A DNA stretch of 7,329 nt from Candidatus Heimdallarchaeota archaeon (GCA_021399405.1 JAAFKL010000332.1:1-7329), one strand, 5' to 3'; positions 1-6,057 are shown, counted from the first letter of the stretch. Made by a program: numbers and translations. Notes: a model not told the origin generated them from the letters alone.

Positions 1-323
1 CTGCTAAATACTTTAAACTTACTTCTCATCTAAAGTCTTCTTTATTTGAGGTAAGAGAACTAGGTTCTGCGGAACCGAAAACTCTGAAAGCACCTAAGCG
101 TATAAGAGGAAGTTCTAATCTGTCTAACAATCTGTCAGACAGTAACGCCGTTGTCAGTGATCAAACGGTGGATAAAAATCACGGTAAACCATCTTTGTTG
201 ATCTCATTTTTCGAGCCATCGAAAGAGGGAGAAGATGCCAGAAGCATGGATTCGCAAGAATCGAGAATACTATTAGCGTCGCAAGAAGTGGTGGTAACAC
301 CTGATAGTGTTTGTGGAACGTGA
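1..323 (+). CDS. C-terminal end of an unrecognised protein, truncated by the left edge
   Basis: A reading frame with codons starting at position 3 stays open from the left edge to a TGA at 321-323, giving at least 106 codons. No stop occurs in an A+T-rich genome and no convincing start lies inside, so this is most likely the 3' end of a gene beginning outside the window. The peptide is polar and low in complexity. A Lys/Arg-rich part comes first, then a Ser/Asn-rich stretch containing SSNLSNNLSDSN, then an acidic part, ending in TPDSVCGT. I see no membrane segment, metal site or catalytic motif, and it reads like a disordered tail. G+C is about 41% (131 of 320 by hand count), which looks higher than in the neighbouring genes. 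It is convergent with the citrate synthase gene. Function unknown. The frame is fairly secure, but the identity is not. Confidence 0.6.
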   Translation, partial: AKYFKLTSHLKSSLFEVRELGSAEPKTLKAPKRIRGSSNLSNNLSDSNAVVSDQTVDKNHGKPSLLISFFEPSKEGEDARSMDSQESRILLASQEVVVTPDSVCGT

Positions 324-330
324 AAACCTA

Positions 331-353
331 TTATTTATATTAAAAATAAATAA
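331..353. terminator. A/T-only inverted repeat after the left-edge gene (weak terminator candidate)
   Basis: TTATTTAT (331-338) and ATAAATAA (346-353) are exact inverted repeats around a 7-base loop, starting 8 bases after the stop at 321-323. The stem is entirely A/T and no clear oligo-T run follows, so it may be chance. Its position just past a stop codon is the only functional hint. Confidence 0.25.
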
Positions 354-420
354 CGGTTAGATCATAGCTATCAGAACTTAATTTAATTATATCTATATCT
401 TGTTTAGTTTGGTGCGCTGA

Positions 421-436
421 ATTATAGTACTATAAT
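421..436. terminator. Perfect 16-bp palindrome between convergent genes
   Basis: ATTATAGTACTATAAT is its own reverse complement over all 16 bases. It lies 23 bases past the end of the citrate synthase gene (minus strand) and about 100 bases past the stop of the left-edge gene (plus strand). As RNA it could fold as a 6-bp stem with a GUAC loop on either strand. The convergent position suggests a bidirectional 3'-end signal. A dimeric repressor site is possible, but no promoter points away from it. The remainder of the gap (324-459) shows nothing else I can support. Confidence 0.35.
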
Positions 437-459
437 GGAGTGAAATGAGTTGTCATCAG

Positions 460-1617
460 TTATCTATTATCAATAGGGATCCAAGCCTTATCAAAGACAC
501 CAGAGTAAGTGGCCCGGGGTCTTATCAAACGATTATTTTTCATTTGTTCAAAAATATGTGCAGTCCATCCACCTACTCTACCCATAGCAAATATAGAAGA
601 AAATATTTCAGGTTTGAGACCGCATCCATGTAATACAAGTGCTGTGAAAAATTCAACATTAGTCTTTAGATTTCTCCCCGGTTTATATTCTTCAAGTAAT
701 CGAATAATGATTTCTTCCATCCCAACAACCATGTCATAGAATTCCTTTTGATCACCTGTGAAAAGCTTTCTTGCAGCTTGTGATAGAACATAAGCTCTAG
801 GATCCCGTACTTTGTATACACGATGCCCAAAACCCATAATTCTCTCATTATTTTCCAGCTTATTTTTAATATAAGTCTCTGTATTTTCTAAAGATCCAAT
901 CTCAAATACCATGTCTAAAGCCGGACCTGGAGCACCACCGTGTTTTGGTCCCTTTAATGAACCAATTGCGCCGATAATAGCAGATAGCATATCTGAATCT
1001 GTAGAACTTATAGCTCTAGCTACAAAAGTTGAAGCATTAAGGCCATGATCAGCGACTGTGATTAAGTAGGATTCCAAGGCCTTTACAATTTTAGGATCAG
1101 GGATATCTCCATTTAACATATAAAGGAAATTTGCAGCATGGTCTAACTTTGAATCCGGTTGTATCCGTTCTAATCCATTAATGTAACGATTGAACGTTGC
1201 AATTATTGTGGGAATTGTACCAACTAACTTCATTGCAAGGATATTGTTCGCTTCTTTATCTAAGTCCTCAGTATTTCCTATGTCAATAACAATCGTTGAC
1301 AAAGCTATCTTTATTGCATCCATTGGATGGGTATTTTTCAATGCAGCTTGTTTAAGCAGGGTGAAGGCAATATCTGGAAGATCTCTAGAAGTATTCAATT
1401 TTTCCTTGAATTCAATCAATTCATCCCTAGAAGGAAGTCTATCATTCCAAAGTAGAAACATCATTTCTTCGAATGTTGCATTCAAGGCTATTTCTTCTAA
1501 AGAGTATCCTGCAATTGTTAGCTTCCCATTTAACCCATCAACTTTACTTAAACGAGTTTCAGTTACATATATTCCCTCTAAGCCCCAATTGATAATATTC
1601 TCTATACCACTCAACAA
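460..1617 (-). CDS. gltA: Citrate synthase (citrate/2-methylcitrate synthase family)
   Basis: This enzyme condenses acetyl-CoA with oxaloacetate to citrate, the entry step of the TCA cycle, in the cytoplasm. The 385 residues match the short single-chain prokaryotic and archaeal type. Family marks are visible in order: the N-terminal GLEGIYVTET..VDG..G signature (12-31), ADHGLNAS with His191, KGPKHGGAP with catalytic-type His226, GFGHRVYK with His265, DPRA with Arg274, NVEFF with Glu322, and GRVGGWTAH with Arg347. The usual catalytic Asp of NVDF is Glu here, a variant I associate with the CitA/methylcitrate-synthase-like branch, so propionyl-CoA use cannot be excluded. The start is TTG: TTG TTG directly follows an in-frame TGA, and the next Met is residue 52, well inside the conserved fold. 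A TATA-like stretch about 25 bases upstream suggests a leaderless transcript. It is divergent from the gene at 1776. Confidence 0.95.
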   Translation of the reverse strand: MLSGIENIINWGLEGIYVTETRLSKVDGLNGKLTIAGYSLEEIALNATFEEMMFLLWNDRLPSRDELIEFKEKLNTSRDLPDIAFTLLKQAALKNTHPMDAIKIALSTIVIDIGNTEDLDKEANNILAMKLVGTIPTIIATFNRYINGLERIQPDSKLDHAANFLYMLNGDIPDPKIVKALESYLITVADHGLNASTFVARAISSTDSDMLSAIIGAIGSLKGPKHGGAPGPALDMVFEIGSLENTETYIKNKLENNERIMGFGHRVYKVRDPRAYVLSQAARKLFTGDQKEFYDMVVGMEEIIIRLLEEYKPGRNLKTNVEFFTALVLHGCGLKPEIFSSIFAMGRVGGWTAHIFEQMKNNRLIRPRATYSGVFDKAWIPIDNR

Positions 1618-1775
1618 TCAATAAAGATTCAAAAGATATTTTAGTTAATACATTAAGGCAATAATTATTTGTGGATTCAATTTAATCATTTACTATCCCT
1701 CTGGAATGAAATCTAGTGTTTCTAGAATTTAAAGTAATTTGAATTAAGATAGAATTTATTTATTAGTGAATCTTA
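1618..1775. promoter_or_regulatory. Divergent promoter region between citrate synthase and the small membrane protein
   Basis: This 158-base gap separates two genes transcribed away from each other, so it must hold both promoters. A citrate synthase TATA candidate is at 1635-1650 (minus strand). For the other side, TTTAAAG (about 1728-1734) and TTTATTTATTA (1755-1765) are candidates, and they imply different start codons (1776 or 1791). I see no clear operator or repeat. Confidence 0.5.
1635..1650 (-). promoter_or_regulatory. Putative TATA box of the citrate synthase gene
   Basis: On the minus strand this reads TATTAACTAAAATATC. Its centre lies about 25 bases before the first TTG start codon (1615-1617), the distance expected between an archaeal TATA box and the transcription start. 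Transcription would then begin at or next to the start codon, giving a leaderless mRNA. This fits the absence of any Shine-Dalgarno sequence and the TGA immediately upstream of the TTG. The region is A/T-rich throughout, so the exact box is uncertain. Confidence 0.35.
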
Positions 1776-2159
1776 ATGTCAATTAGACTAATGTCAGAAA
1801 AAGTTCAGTACTTCAATCCATTTTTGGTTCTTATTTGGGTATTACAAATAATTCTTCTCGCAATGGATTATTCAGACGATCAAAAGGTAACATGGGCAAT
1901 ACCAGTTATTGGAAGTTTCCTGTTAATTCAACTATACATGGTTTGGAAAACAAACTATGATGAAATGATGGAAGAAAAGAATTTGCAATTATCAAAAGCA
2001 TATGGAGGGGATACTCTTAATCGTACACCTGTAATAACACCCGGAGTAACAGATCTACAATCCGCTAATGCACCGCAAGCTTCGAATCAAGGTGGTTCTA
2101 TAATACAATTAAACCTATCTCCATCATTGCAAGATGAAGATGATGAAGATTTTGATTAA
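1776..2159 (+). CDS. Small two-helix membrane protein with acidic tail, function unknown
   Basis: This 127-residue protein is not one I recognise. Two hydrophobic segments are clear: about residues 14-30 (FLVLIWVLQIILLAM) and 38-57 (VTWAIPVIGSFLLIQLYMVW), separated by a short polar loop DYSDDQK. A charged region follows (KTNYDEMMEEKN), then a Pro/Thr/Asn/Gln-rich stretch and an acidic end, DEDDEDFD. This predicts a helical hairpin in the membrane with both ends on the same side and a mostly disordered tail of about 70 residues. Two in-frame ATGs compete: 1776, with a weak GTGA six bases upstream, and 1791, which follows an A/T-rich box at 1755-1765 and would give the natural-looking N-terminus MSEKVQYF. 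It resembles the protein at 6058-6528 in layout but has no helix-hairpin-helix domain. It lies 82 bases upstream of asnS, so co-transcription is possible. Confidence 0.75.
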   Translation: MSIRLMSEKVQYFNPFLVLIWVLQIILLAMDYSDDQKVTWAIPVIGSFLLIQLYMVWKTNYDEMMEEKNLQLSKAYGGDTLNRTPVITPGVTDLQSANAPQASNQGGSIIQLNLSPSLQDEDDEDFD

Positions 2160-2241
2160 TAAAGAATTTAATTAAAAATGATTTTGATTTTAATATGAAA
2201 GTTTAAATTTTTGTCTATTTGGAGAAACCTAATCAAATAGT

Positions 2242-3540
2242 GTGATTATATTGATTAAATTGAACCAATTAAAAAAATTTCTTGATGAGGATGTAGAAGT
2301 AAACGCCTGGGTTTTGAACAAGCGTAAGCAAGGAAAGAAACTATGTTTCTTGACTTTATTTGATGGCACATCAAAGTTACAAGCTACACTCAAGAAAAAT
2401 AATATTGGAGAGAAATTCGATCTAGTCGATGATTTTTATCGTGGGGCTTCTTTGAAATTGAGTGGCCAATTAGTTGCTGATGATAGGGCACCGGAAGGCT
2501 ACGAACTCCAAGTGAAAGATTTTGAAATAATTCATGGTTCACATGAGAAATTCGATCAAGAAATCACTCCAGAATCAGGCGCTGACGTAATGTTAACCAA
2601 ACGACATCTTGTCATTAGAGGACCTAAATCATCTTCGGTTCTAAGATTTCAGAGTCATGTATTACGTTATCTCCGTGAGTATTTTGAAGAATATGGGCTC
2701 GAGGAAGTTTATCCACCACTAATTGTAGAAACACAAGCTGAAGGTGGAAGTGAATTATTTGAAGTAAAGTATTTTGATCGAAAAGCATATCTAACACAAT
2801 CATCCCAGTTATATTTAGAAGCTGCAATATTTGCCCTGAGGGACGTTTTCTGTATTTTGCCTTCTTTTCGGGCTGAGAAAAGTAGAACAAAAAGACATCT
2901 AACAGAATATCGACATGTGGAAACAGAGCATGCGTTTATGGATTTTGAGGGACTATTGCAATTTGTTGAAAGAATGATCAAGTATGTTGTCAAAAGAGTG
3001 ATAGAAGATGATGCAGATATTTTGAAGCTATGGGAGAGAGAACTAACAGAATTAGAAAAACCATTTCATAGAATTGACTATGATGATGCGATTAAACTCC
3101 TAAAAACTGAATATGATATTGAAATACCATATGGGCAAGACATATCTGATGCACCTGAAAGGAAATTAGTTGAGCATTTTGGATATCCAGTCATTCTTCA
3201 ACATTTTCCAAAAGCTATGAAGCCATTTTATCATAAAATTGATCCAGATAATCCAAAATTCACTCAATCTGCAGATTTTTTGTTTCCCAATTGTGGGGAG
3301 CTAGTAGGGGCTGGAGAAAGAGAAACAGATATTGATTCTATGTTGGATAGAATGAATAAAATGGATCCTCCACTTGATCCTGAAGAATACTACTGGTATA
3401 TGGATCTAAGGAAATATGGATCAGTTCCGCACTCGGGATTCGGTATGGGACTTGAACGATTCATTCAATGGTTGTTAGGTTTAGAACACATTCGCGAGTC
3501 TACATTATTCCCAAGAACAATAAACCGATTAAACCCGTGA
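2242..3540 (+). CDS. asnS: Asparaginyl-tRNA synthetase, archaeal class IIb type
   Basis: This enzyme charges tRNA-Asn with asparagine in two ATP-dependent steps in the cytoplasm. The 432 residues match the archaeal length (about 434 in Pyrococcus). An OB-fold anticodon-binding domain covers roughly residues 15-100 (VEVNAWVLNKRKQGKK, then LFDGTSKLQATL). The class II catalytic core follows: a motif 1 region around YGLEEVYPP (151-159), the substrate-binding stretch YLTQSSQLYLEAAIFAL (183-199), motif 2 FRAEKSRTKRHLTE (209-222), and motif 3 GFGMGLER (399-406) ending in LFPR. GELVGAGERE (352-361) resembles the archaeal AsnRS stretch GEIIGGSQRE more than the AspRS version, which favours Asn over Asp. 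The start is GTG at 2242. TTG at 2251 is an alternative and would remove only three residues. A possible TATA element, TTTAAATTT, lies at 2202-2210. A GGAG at 2221 is too far upstream to be a normal ribosome site. Confidence 0.93.
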   Translation: MIILIKLNQLKKFLDEDVEVNAWVLNKRKQGKKLCFLTLFDGTSKLQATLKKNNIGEKFDLVDDFYRGASLKLSGQLVADDRAPEGYELQVKDFEIIHGSHEKFDQEITPESGADVMLTKRHLVIRGPKSSSVLRFQSHVLRYLREYFEEYGLEEVYPPLIVETQAEGGSELFEVKYFDRKAYLTQSSQLYLEAAIFALRDVFCILPSFRAEKSRTKRHLTEYRHVETEHAFMDFEGLLQFVERMIKYVVKRVIEDDADILKLWERELTELEKPFHRIDYDDAIKLLKTEYDIEIPYGQDISDAPERKLVEHFGYPVILQHFPKAMKPFYHKIDPDNPKFTQSADFLFPNCGELVGAGERETDIDSMLDRMNKMDPPLDPEEYYWYMDLRKYGSVPHSGFGMGLERFIQWLLGLEHIRESTLFPRTINRLNP

Positions 3541-3592
3541 ACAATTGATGTAAAATTATTTAAAAAATAAAAATATCTTGAACAGTATCGAC

Positions 3593-3602
3593 TATTTTAA
3601 AA
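3593..3602 (+). promoter_or_regulatory. Putative TATA box of the coiled-coil gene
   Basis: TATTTTAAAA is centred about 25 bases before the TTG at 3623. That spacing places the transcription start on or next to the codon, so the message would be leaderless. This favours the TTG start over the internal ATG (3683) and GTG (3701), neither of which has as good a box at the right distance. Confidence 0.4.
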
Positions 3603-3622
3603 CATCTTAATACTAATTAATC

Positions 3623-4639
3623 TTGATCTACGCGTTTTTTACAGCGTTGAACCTCCAACACGATGGATGCTCTTTAGTAGATATGGTATCGACCAGTGGA
3701 GTGATATCTCTGGCAATCGAAATAAAATATGAAATAGATCCTTCTTTGGAAGGAAGAGAACGTTTGAAACGGCTACGTGAGATTAAATCACAGCTGATTT
3801 CCCAAGTCCGAGAAGAAGAGGGCAAAAGGGACACATTACGTAAGACACGTGATGAAGAAAATCAGCAAGTGAAAGAATTATTTGAACAAGCTCGTGTATC
3901 CCGTGAGAAGAGAGACGAAGTTAATGAAGATGTCAAGCTTAACAAAGCACTTCGTGATTTAAGGAAAGAAGACGCAGATAAAGTTCTCAATGAGTTAGAA
4001 GCTGTTGAGGAAAAAATGAAAGAGATGGGTTTAAAACCCAGAGAAAGTCGAGGTAAAAAATTCAACATAACCCGTAGAATTAGAGACCTTGAAACAACTC
4101 TTGAAACAACTGCTAACTTACATCCGCAACAAGAAAAAGAATTAATTGAAGGTATTGAGAAATTATACCAAGATTTTGATAAAATTGAAATTGCTGATGA
4201 AAAGAGAGATGAGATCAGAGAGATCCAAAATCGATTAAGAACCTTACGCAACGCTGCGATGTCGCATCATAAAGAAGTGAAAAAACTTGCATCGCAAAGT
4301 CAAGAATATCATGATTATATGCTTGATAAAATTCGGGAAGCAAGAAAAATTAGAACTTCAGCGGATAAAAACCACAAAAGTGTTTTAGACCATACTGGAG
4401 TTATAAAGGAAATCCGAAAAGAAATTACTTCAATTTCAAACGAAAGTGACGAGTTACGAAAGAAACTTGGCGAAGAAACAGCTGTTGATCGTAAAAAGAG
4501 AAAACAACATGAAGCTCGAGTACGTGAAAAAGATCTTGATCAACAAGCGACAGAAATTTATGAACGATATAAATCTGGTCAAAAGCTAGGATTTGAAGAG
4601 TTCAAACTAATTATCAGCCGAGGATTACTCAAAGACTAA
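3623..4639 (+). CDS. Archaeal coiled-coil protein, COG1340-like, function unknown
   Basis: This 338-residue protein is almost entirely charged helix from about residue 42 to 315, dominated by Lys, Glu, Arg and Asp with heptad-like spacing, so it should form a long coiled coil. It resembles the uncharacterised archaeal coiled-coil family COG1340. The supporting features are repeated KRDEVNEDV / TRDEENQQV units near 75-104, a central LETTLETT..L.PQQEKELIEGI segment (156-178), and a C-terminal EIYERYKSGQKLGFEEF (311-327) that recalls the family's conserved end. A bundled or filament-like structural role is plausible but not shown. The first 40 residues are not coiled coil and include an odd hydrophobic stretch (IYAFFTALN), so the true start is uncertain: TTG 3623 has TATA-box support, with ATG 3683 (residue 21) and GTG 3701 (residue 27) as alternatives. 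It stands 82 bases after asnS and upstream of the TnpB module. Confidence 0.85.
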   Translation: MIYAFFTALNLQHDGCSLVDMVSTSGVISLAIEIKYEIDPSLEGRERLKRLREIKSQLISQVREEEGKRDTLRKTRDEENQQVKELFEQARVSREKRDEVNEDVKLNKALRDLRKEDADKVLNELEAVEEKMKEMGLKPRESRGKKFNITRRIRDLETTLETTANLHPQQEKELIEGIEKLYQDFDKIEIADEKRDEIREIQNRLRTLRNAAMSHHKEVKKLASQSQEYHDYMLDKIREARKIRTSADKNHKSVLDHTGVIKEIRKEITSISNESDELRKKLGEETAVDRKKRKQHEARVREKDLDQQATEIYERYKSGQKLGFEEFKLIISRGLLKD

Positions 4640-4692
4640 AAAATTATATTCATAATATAAATATATACAATAATTTCATTTATTCATGATAG

Positions 4693-4704
4693 GAAAAAGT
4701 ATAC
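4693..4704 (+). repeat. Left copy of 12-bp direct repeat flanking tnpB
   Basis: GAAAAAGTATAC is identical to the sequence at 5992-6003, on the other side of tnpB. The bases around it (AG before, CTATTT after) differ from those around the right copy, so the identity is confined to the 12 bases plus a preceding purine. Confidence 0.55.
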
Positions 4705-4776
4705 CTATTTCAAATCTATTTCCAATTGTTAGTAGCAATTAACAAATTTACTTTCGGTCTACTCTATGTTTCTGCG

Positions 4777-4785
4777 CTTATATAC
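4777..4785 (+). promoter_or_regulatory. TATA box of tnpB
   Basis: CTTATATAC contains the archaeal consensus TTATATA. Its centre is 27 bases before the GTG start codon at 4808, so the transcription start should fall at the start codon and the message should be leaderless. No Shine-Dalgarno sequence is seen. This is the clearest promoter in the window and indicates that tnpB is expressed from its own element. Confidence 0.6.
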
Positions 4786-4807
4786 TCGAATCCAGTAATT
4801 AATTATA

Positions 4808-5968
4808 GTGAGTATTCTAATCAGGACCTTACGAGTTCCAGTATTTCCTGATGACAAATCAAAAGAACAACTCAAAACAACTTTTAAAGAATACTCCAAA
4901 GCTGCACAAACTGCATTTGATTATGCTAATGCTAATAATACAACTAATCGTATCAAGGTCCATCATGGAATTTACAAATCATTTCGCAAGCAATCATCAC
5001 TCAATTCTCAATTAGTTATAAATGCCAAGAACAAAGCGATGGATGTAATTCGAAGCTTGAAGGCAAAGAAAAAGCAACGAAATGTAAAATTCATGAATAA
5101 AATTCCTATCAGATATGATTACAGATCCTCCACAATCAATCAGGAGACGCAATCAGTATCACTTGCTACAACTGGAAAACGAATTAATTTGGAATATATT
5201 CTACCAGGATATTGTCAAAAATATTCAGACTGGGAATTCAGAAGCTTTGAATTACTGAAAAAAGGTGACAAGTATTATTTACATTTCGTAGTTAGAAAAT
5301 ATGTTAAAGCAAGTGGAGAACATTCAGGAGAATTTATTGGCATTGATCGTGGTATTCGCCATATAGCAGTTACATCGCAAAACCAATTTTACAATGGTTC
5401 CCGTCTACGAGAGATTAAAAATCGATATTTTAGGTTGAAACGTGGACTCCAGAAGAAAGGCACTAGATCTGCAAAACGTAAATTAAAAAAAACTGCAGGT
5501 AAAGAGAAACGGTTTCAGAAGGATCAGAATCATTGTATTTCTAAAGACATTATTAATAATCTGAATAGCAATTCTACAATAATACTTGAAGACTTAAGTG
5601 AAATAAGAAAAACAGCAAAATACAGAAAAAAATCAAGACAGGGTAGAGAATTAAATTCCTGGGGTTTTTACCAATTTCAAATTTTTCTTGAATACAAGGG
5701 GAAAGAGAATAATATTGAGGTTGTATATGTAGATCCAGCTTATACATCACAACGATGTAATATGTGTGGATATATATCCAAAAAGAACCGTAGTGGAGCT
5801 AATTTTAGTTGTTTATCATGTGGATTTGGTTTGAATGCAGATCTTAATGCTTCGCGTAATATTGAGGACAAATATTTTGATGATGGATATGTATTGTATG
5901 AACTAGCTCAGAAGGCTAAAGGCTTTCTGAGAGGGGCTCCCGTCATTATCCCTAATGTAGCGTCTTGA
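4808..5968 (+). CDS. tnpB: TnpB: RNA-guided endonuclease of IS200/IS605-type elements, intact
   Basis: TnpB proteins are RuvC-type nucleases guided by an RNA from the element's right end, and they cut DNA beside a short target motif. They are the ancestors of Cas12. The 386 residues are within the usual range. An N-terminal OrfB-type helical and beta region (about 1-170) leads to the RuvC core: GIDRGIRHIAV with Asp180, LEDLSEI with Glu261, and LNADLNASRN with Asp345, so all three catalytic acids are present. A zinc ribbon formed by Cys317, Cys320, Cys335 and Cys338 sits between the second and third RuvC motifs. The TSQRCNMCG signature is typical. A basic stretch (205-238) fits nucleic-acid binding. 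The GTG start is supported by the TATA box 27 bases upstream. There is no frameshift or internal stop, so the gene appears functional. No tnpA is adjacent. The last codons overlap the hairpins proposed as guide-RNA scaffold. Confidence 0.95.
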   Translation: MSILIRTLRVPVFPDDKSKEQLKTTFKEYSKAAQTAFDYANANNTTNRIKVHHGIYKSFRKQSSLNSQLVINAKNKAMDVIRSLKAKKKQRNVKFMNKIPIRYDYRSSTINQETQSVSLATTGKRINLEYILPGYCQKYSDWEFRSFELLKKGDKYYLHFVVRKYVKASGEHSGEFIGIDRGIRHIAVTSQNQFYNGSRLREIKNRYFRLKRGLQKKGTRSAKRKLKKTAGKEKRFQKDQNHCISKDIINNLNSNSTIILEDLSEIRKTAKYRKKSRQGRELNSWGFYQFQIFLEYKGKENNIEVVYVDPAYTSQRCNMCGYISKKNRSGANFSCLSCGFGLNADLNASRNIEDKYFDDGYVLYELAQKAKGFLRGAPVIIPNVAS

Positions 5969-6003
5969 TCTTAGGACCAAGTCAGTTACAAGAAAAAGTA
6001 TAC
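5900..6003 (+). ncRNA. Candidate omega-RNA (TnpB guide RNA) scaffold at the right end
   Basis: TnpB guide RNAs come from the 3' end of tnpB and the element's right end. Here a strong hairpin, CTCAGAAGGC / GCTTTCTGAG (5907-5916 and 5922-5931), forms 10 pairs with one G-U and a 5-base loop TAAAG. A second, CATTA-TCCC-TAATG, lies at 5944-5957. The GGGG at 5933-5936 could pair with the CCC loop of the second hairpin, a possible pseudoknot. Both overlap the last tnpB codons. If the right end is at 5991-6003, the guide would be the next 16-20 bases outward. The 5' and 3' limits given are approximate. Confidence 0.35.
5992..6003 (+). repeat. Right copy of 12-bp direct repeat flanking tnpB
   Basis: GAAAAAGTATAC lies 23 bases after the tnpB stop and is identical to 4693-4704. 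This copy is also the left part of the palindrome at 5993-6008. Confidence 0.55.
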
Positions 6004-6009
6004 TTTTTT
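5993..6009. terminator. Perfect palindrome ending in oligo-T between convergent tnpB and HhH genes
   Basis: AAAAAGTATACTTTTT (5993-6008) is a perfect 16-bp palindrome, and a sixth T follows at 6009. Each strand reads as a short stem with a UAUA loop ending in a T-run. Archaeal polymerase stops at oligo-T tracts, so this could end both tnpB (plus strand) and the gene at 6058-6528 (minus strand). It overlaps the right direct repeat, so it may instead belong to the mobile element. Confidence 0.45.
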
Positions 6010-6057
6010 GAATGATTTAGTAATAATATTGTAAAATATGTTAAGGATTATTTCGAA

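Larger units (their letters stand above)
4640..4807. other. Gap before tnpB: likely left end of the TnpB module and its promoter
   Basis: This gap contains a small 7-bp A/T inverted repeat with a 3-base loop just after the coiled-coil gene (4644-4660), the left 12-bp direct repeat (4693-4704), and an imperfect hairpin with arms AATTGTTA (4724-4731) and TAACAAATT (4740-4748), which carries one bulged base and an 8-base loop. A TATA box follows at 4777-4785. IS200/IS605-type elements commonly carry an imperfect hairpin near the left end, so 4724-4748 is a candidate left-end structure. No tnpA or other coding frame is visible here. Confidence 0.35.
4693..6003 (+). mobile_element. Putative TnpB-only IS605/IS1341-type element
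   Basis: An intact tnpB gene without tnpA lies between identical 12-bp sequences GAAAAAGTATAC at 4693-4704 and 5992-6003. IS605-family elements do not make classical target duplications, so the repeats may mark element ends, recognition sequences or a coincidence. My rough estimate makes a chance 12-mer match between the two short flanks unlikely even with this base composition. Candidate hairpins lie near the left end (4724-4748) and right end (5907-5931, 5944-5957). Without a TnpA supplied from elsewhere, the module would not transpose by itself. The exact boundaries are inferred. Confidence 0.5.

Noticed and set aside
132..142. Inverted repeat CTGTC-A-GACAG
   Set aside because: It lies inside the left-edge coding frame, is only 5 bp per arm, and has no positional reason to act as a signal.
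445..739. Plus-strand frames at 445-633 and 509-739
   Set aside because: Both run antisense to the conserved C-terminal region of citrate synthase and encode nothing recognisable.
1190..1624. Plus-strand open frame of 144 codons opposite citrate synthase
   Set aside because: It lies wholly antisense to the conserved citrate synthase coding region apart from a few bases, has no family resemblance and no promoter. It is a shadow frame.
2624..2993. Minus-strand frames at 2624-2890 and 2709-2993
   Set aside because: Both lie antisense to the catalytic core of asnS. The sense frame carries motif 2, which explains the sequence.
3862..4251. Minus-strand open frame of 129 codons opposite the coiled-coil gene
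   Set aside because: The Ser/Leu-rich product is the expected antisense reading of Lys/Glu/Arg-rich coiled-coil codons. No independent start signal is seen.
4644..4660. TTATATT-CAT-AATATAA hairpin after the coiled-coil gene as a terminator
   Set aside because: It is all-A/T with a 3-base loop and no T-tract follows on the plus strand. Such repeats are expected by chance in this composition.
4640..4807. A possible tnpA gene or remnant next to tnpB
   Set aside because: The gap is too short (168 bases) and no Y1 transposase motif such as HUH is visible in any frame. Downstream of tnpB there are only 89 bases before the next gene.
4808..5968. TnpB as a Cas12 or part of a CRISPR locus
   Set aside because: The length (386 residues), compact RuvC plus zinc ribbon layout and absence of cas1/cas2 or repeats fit transposon TnpB, not a Cas12 effector.
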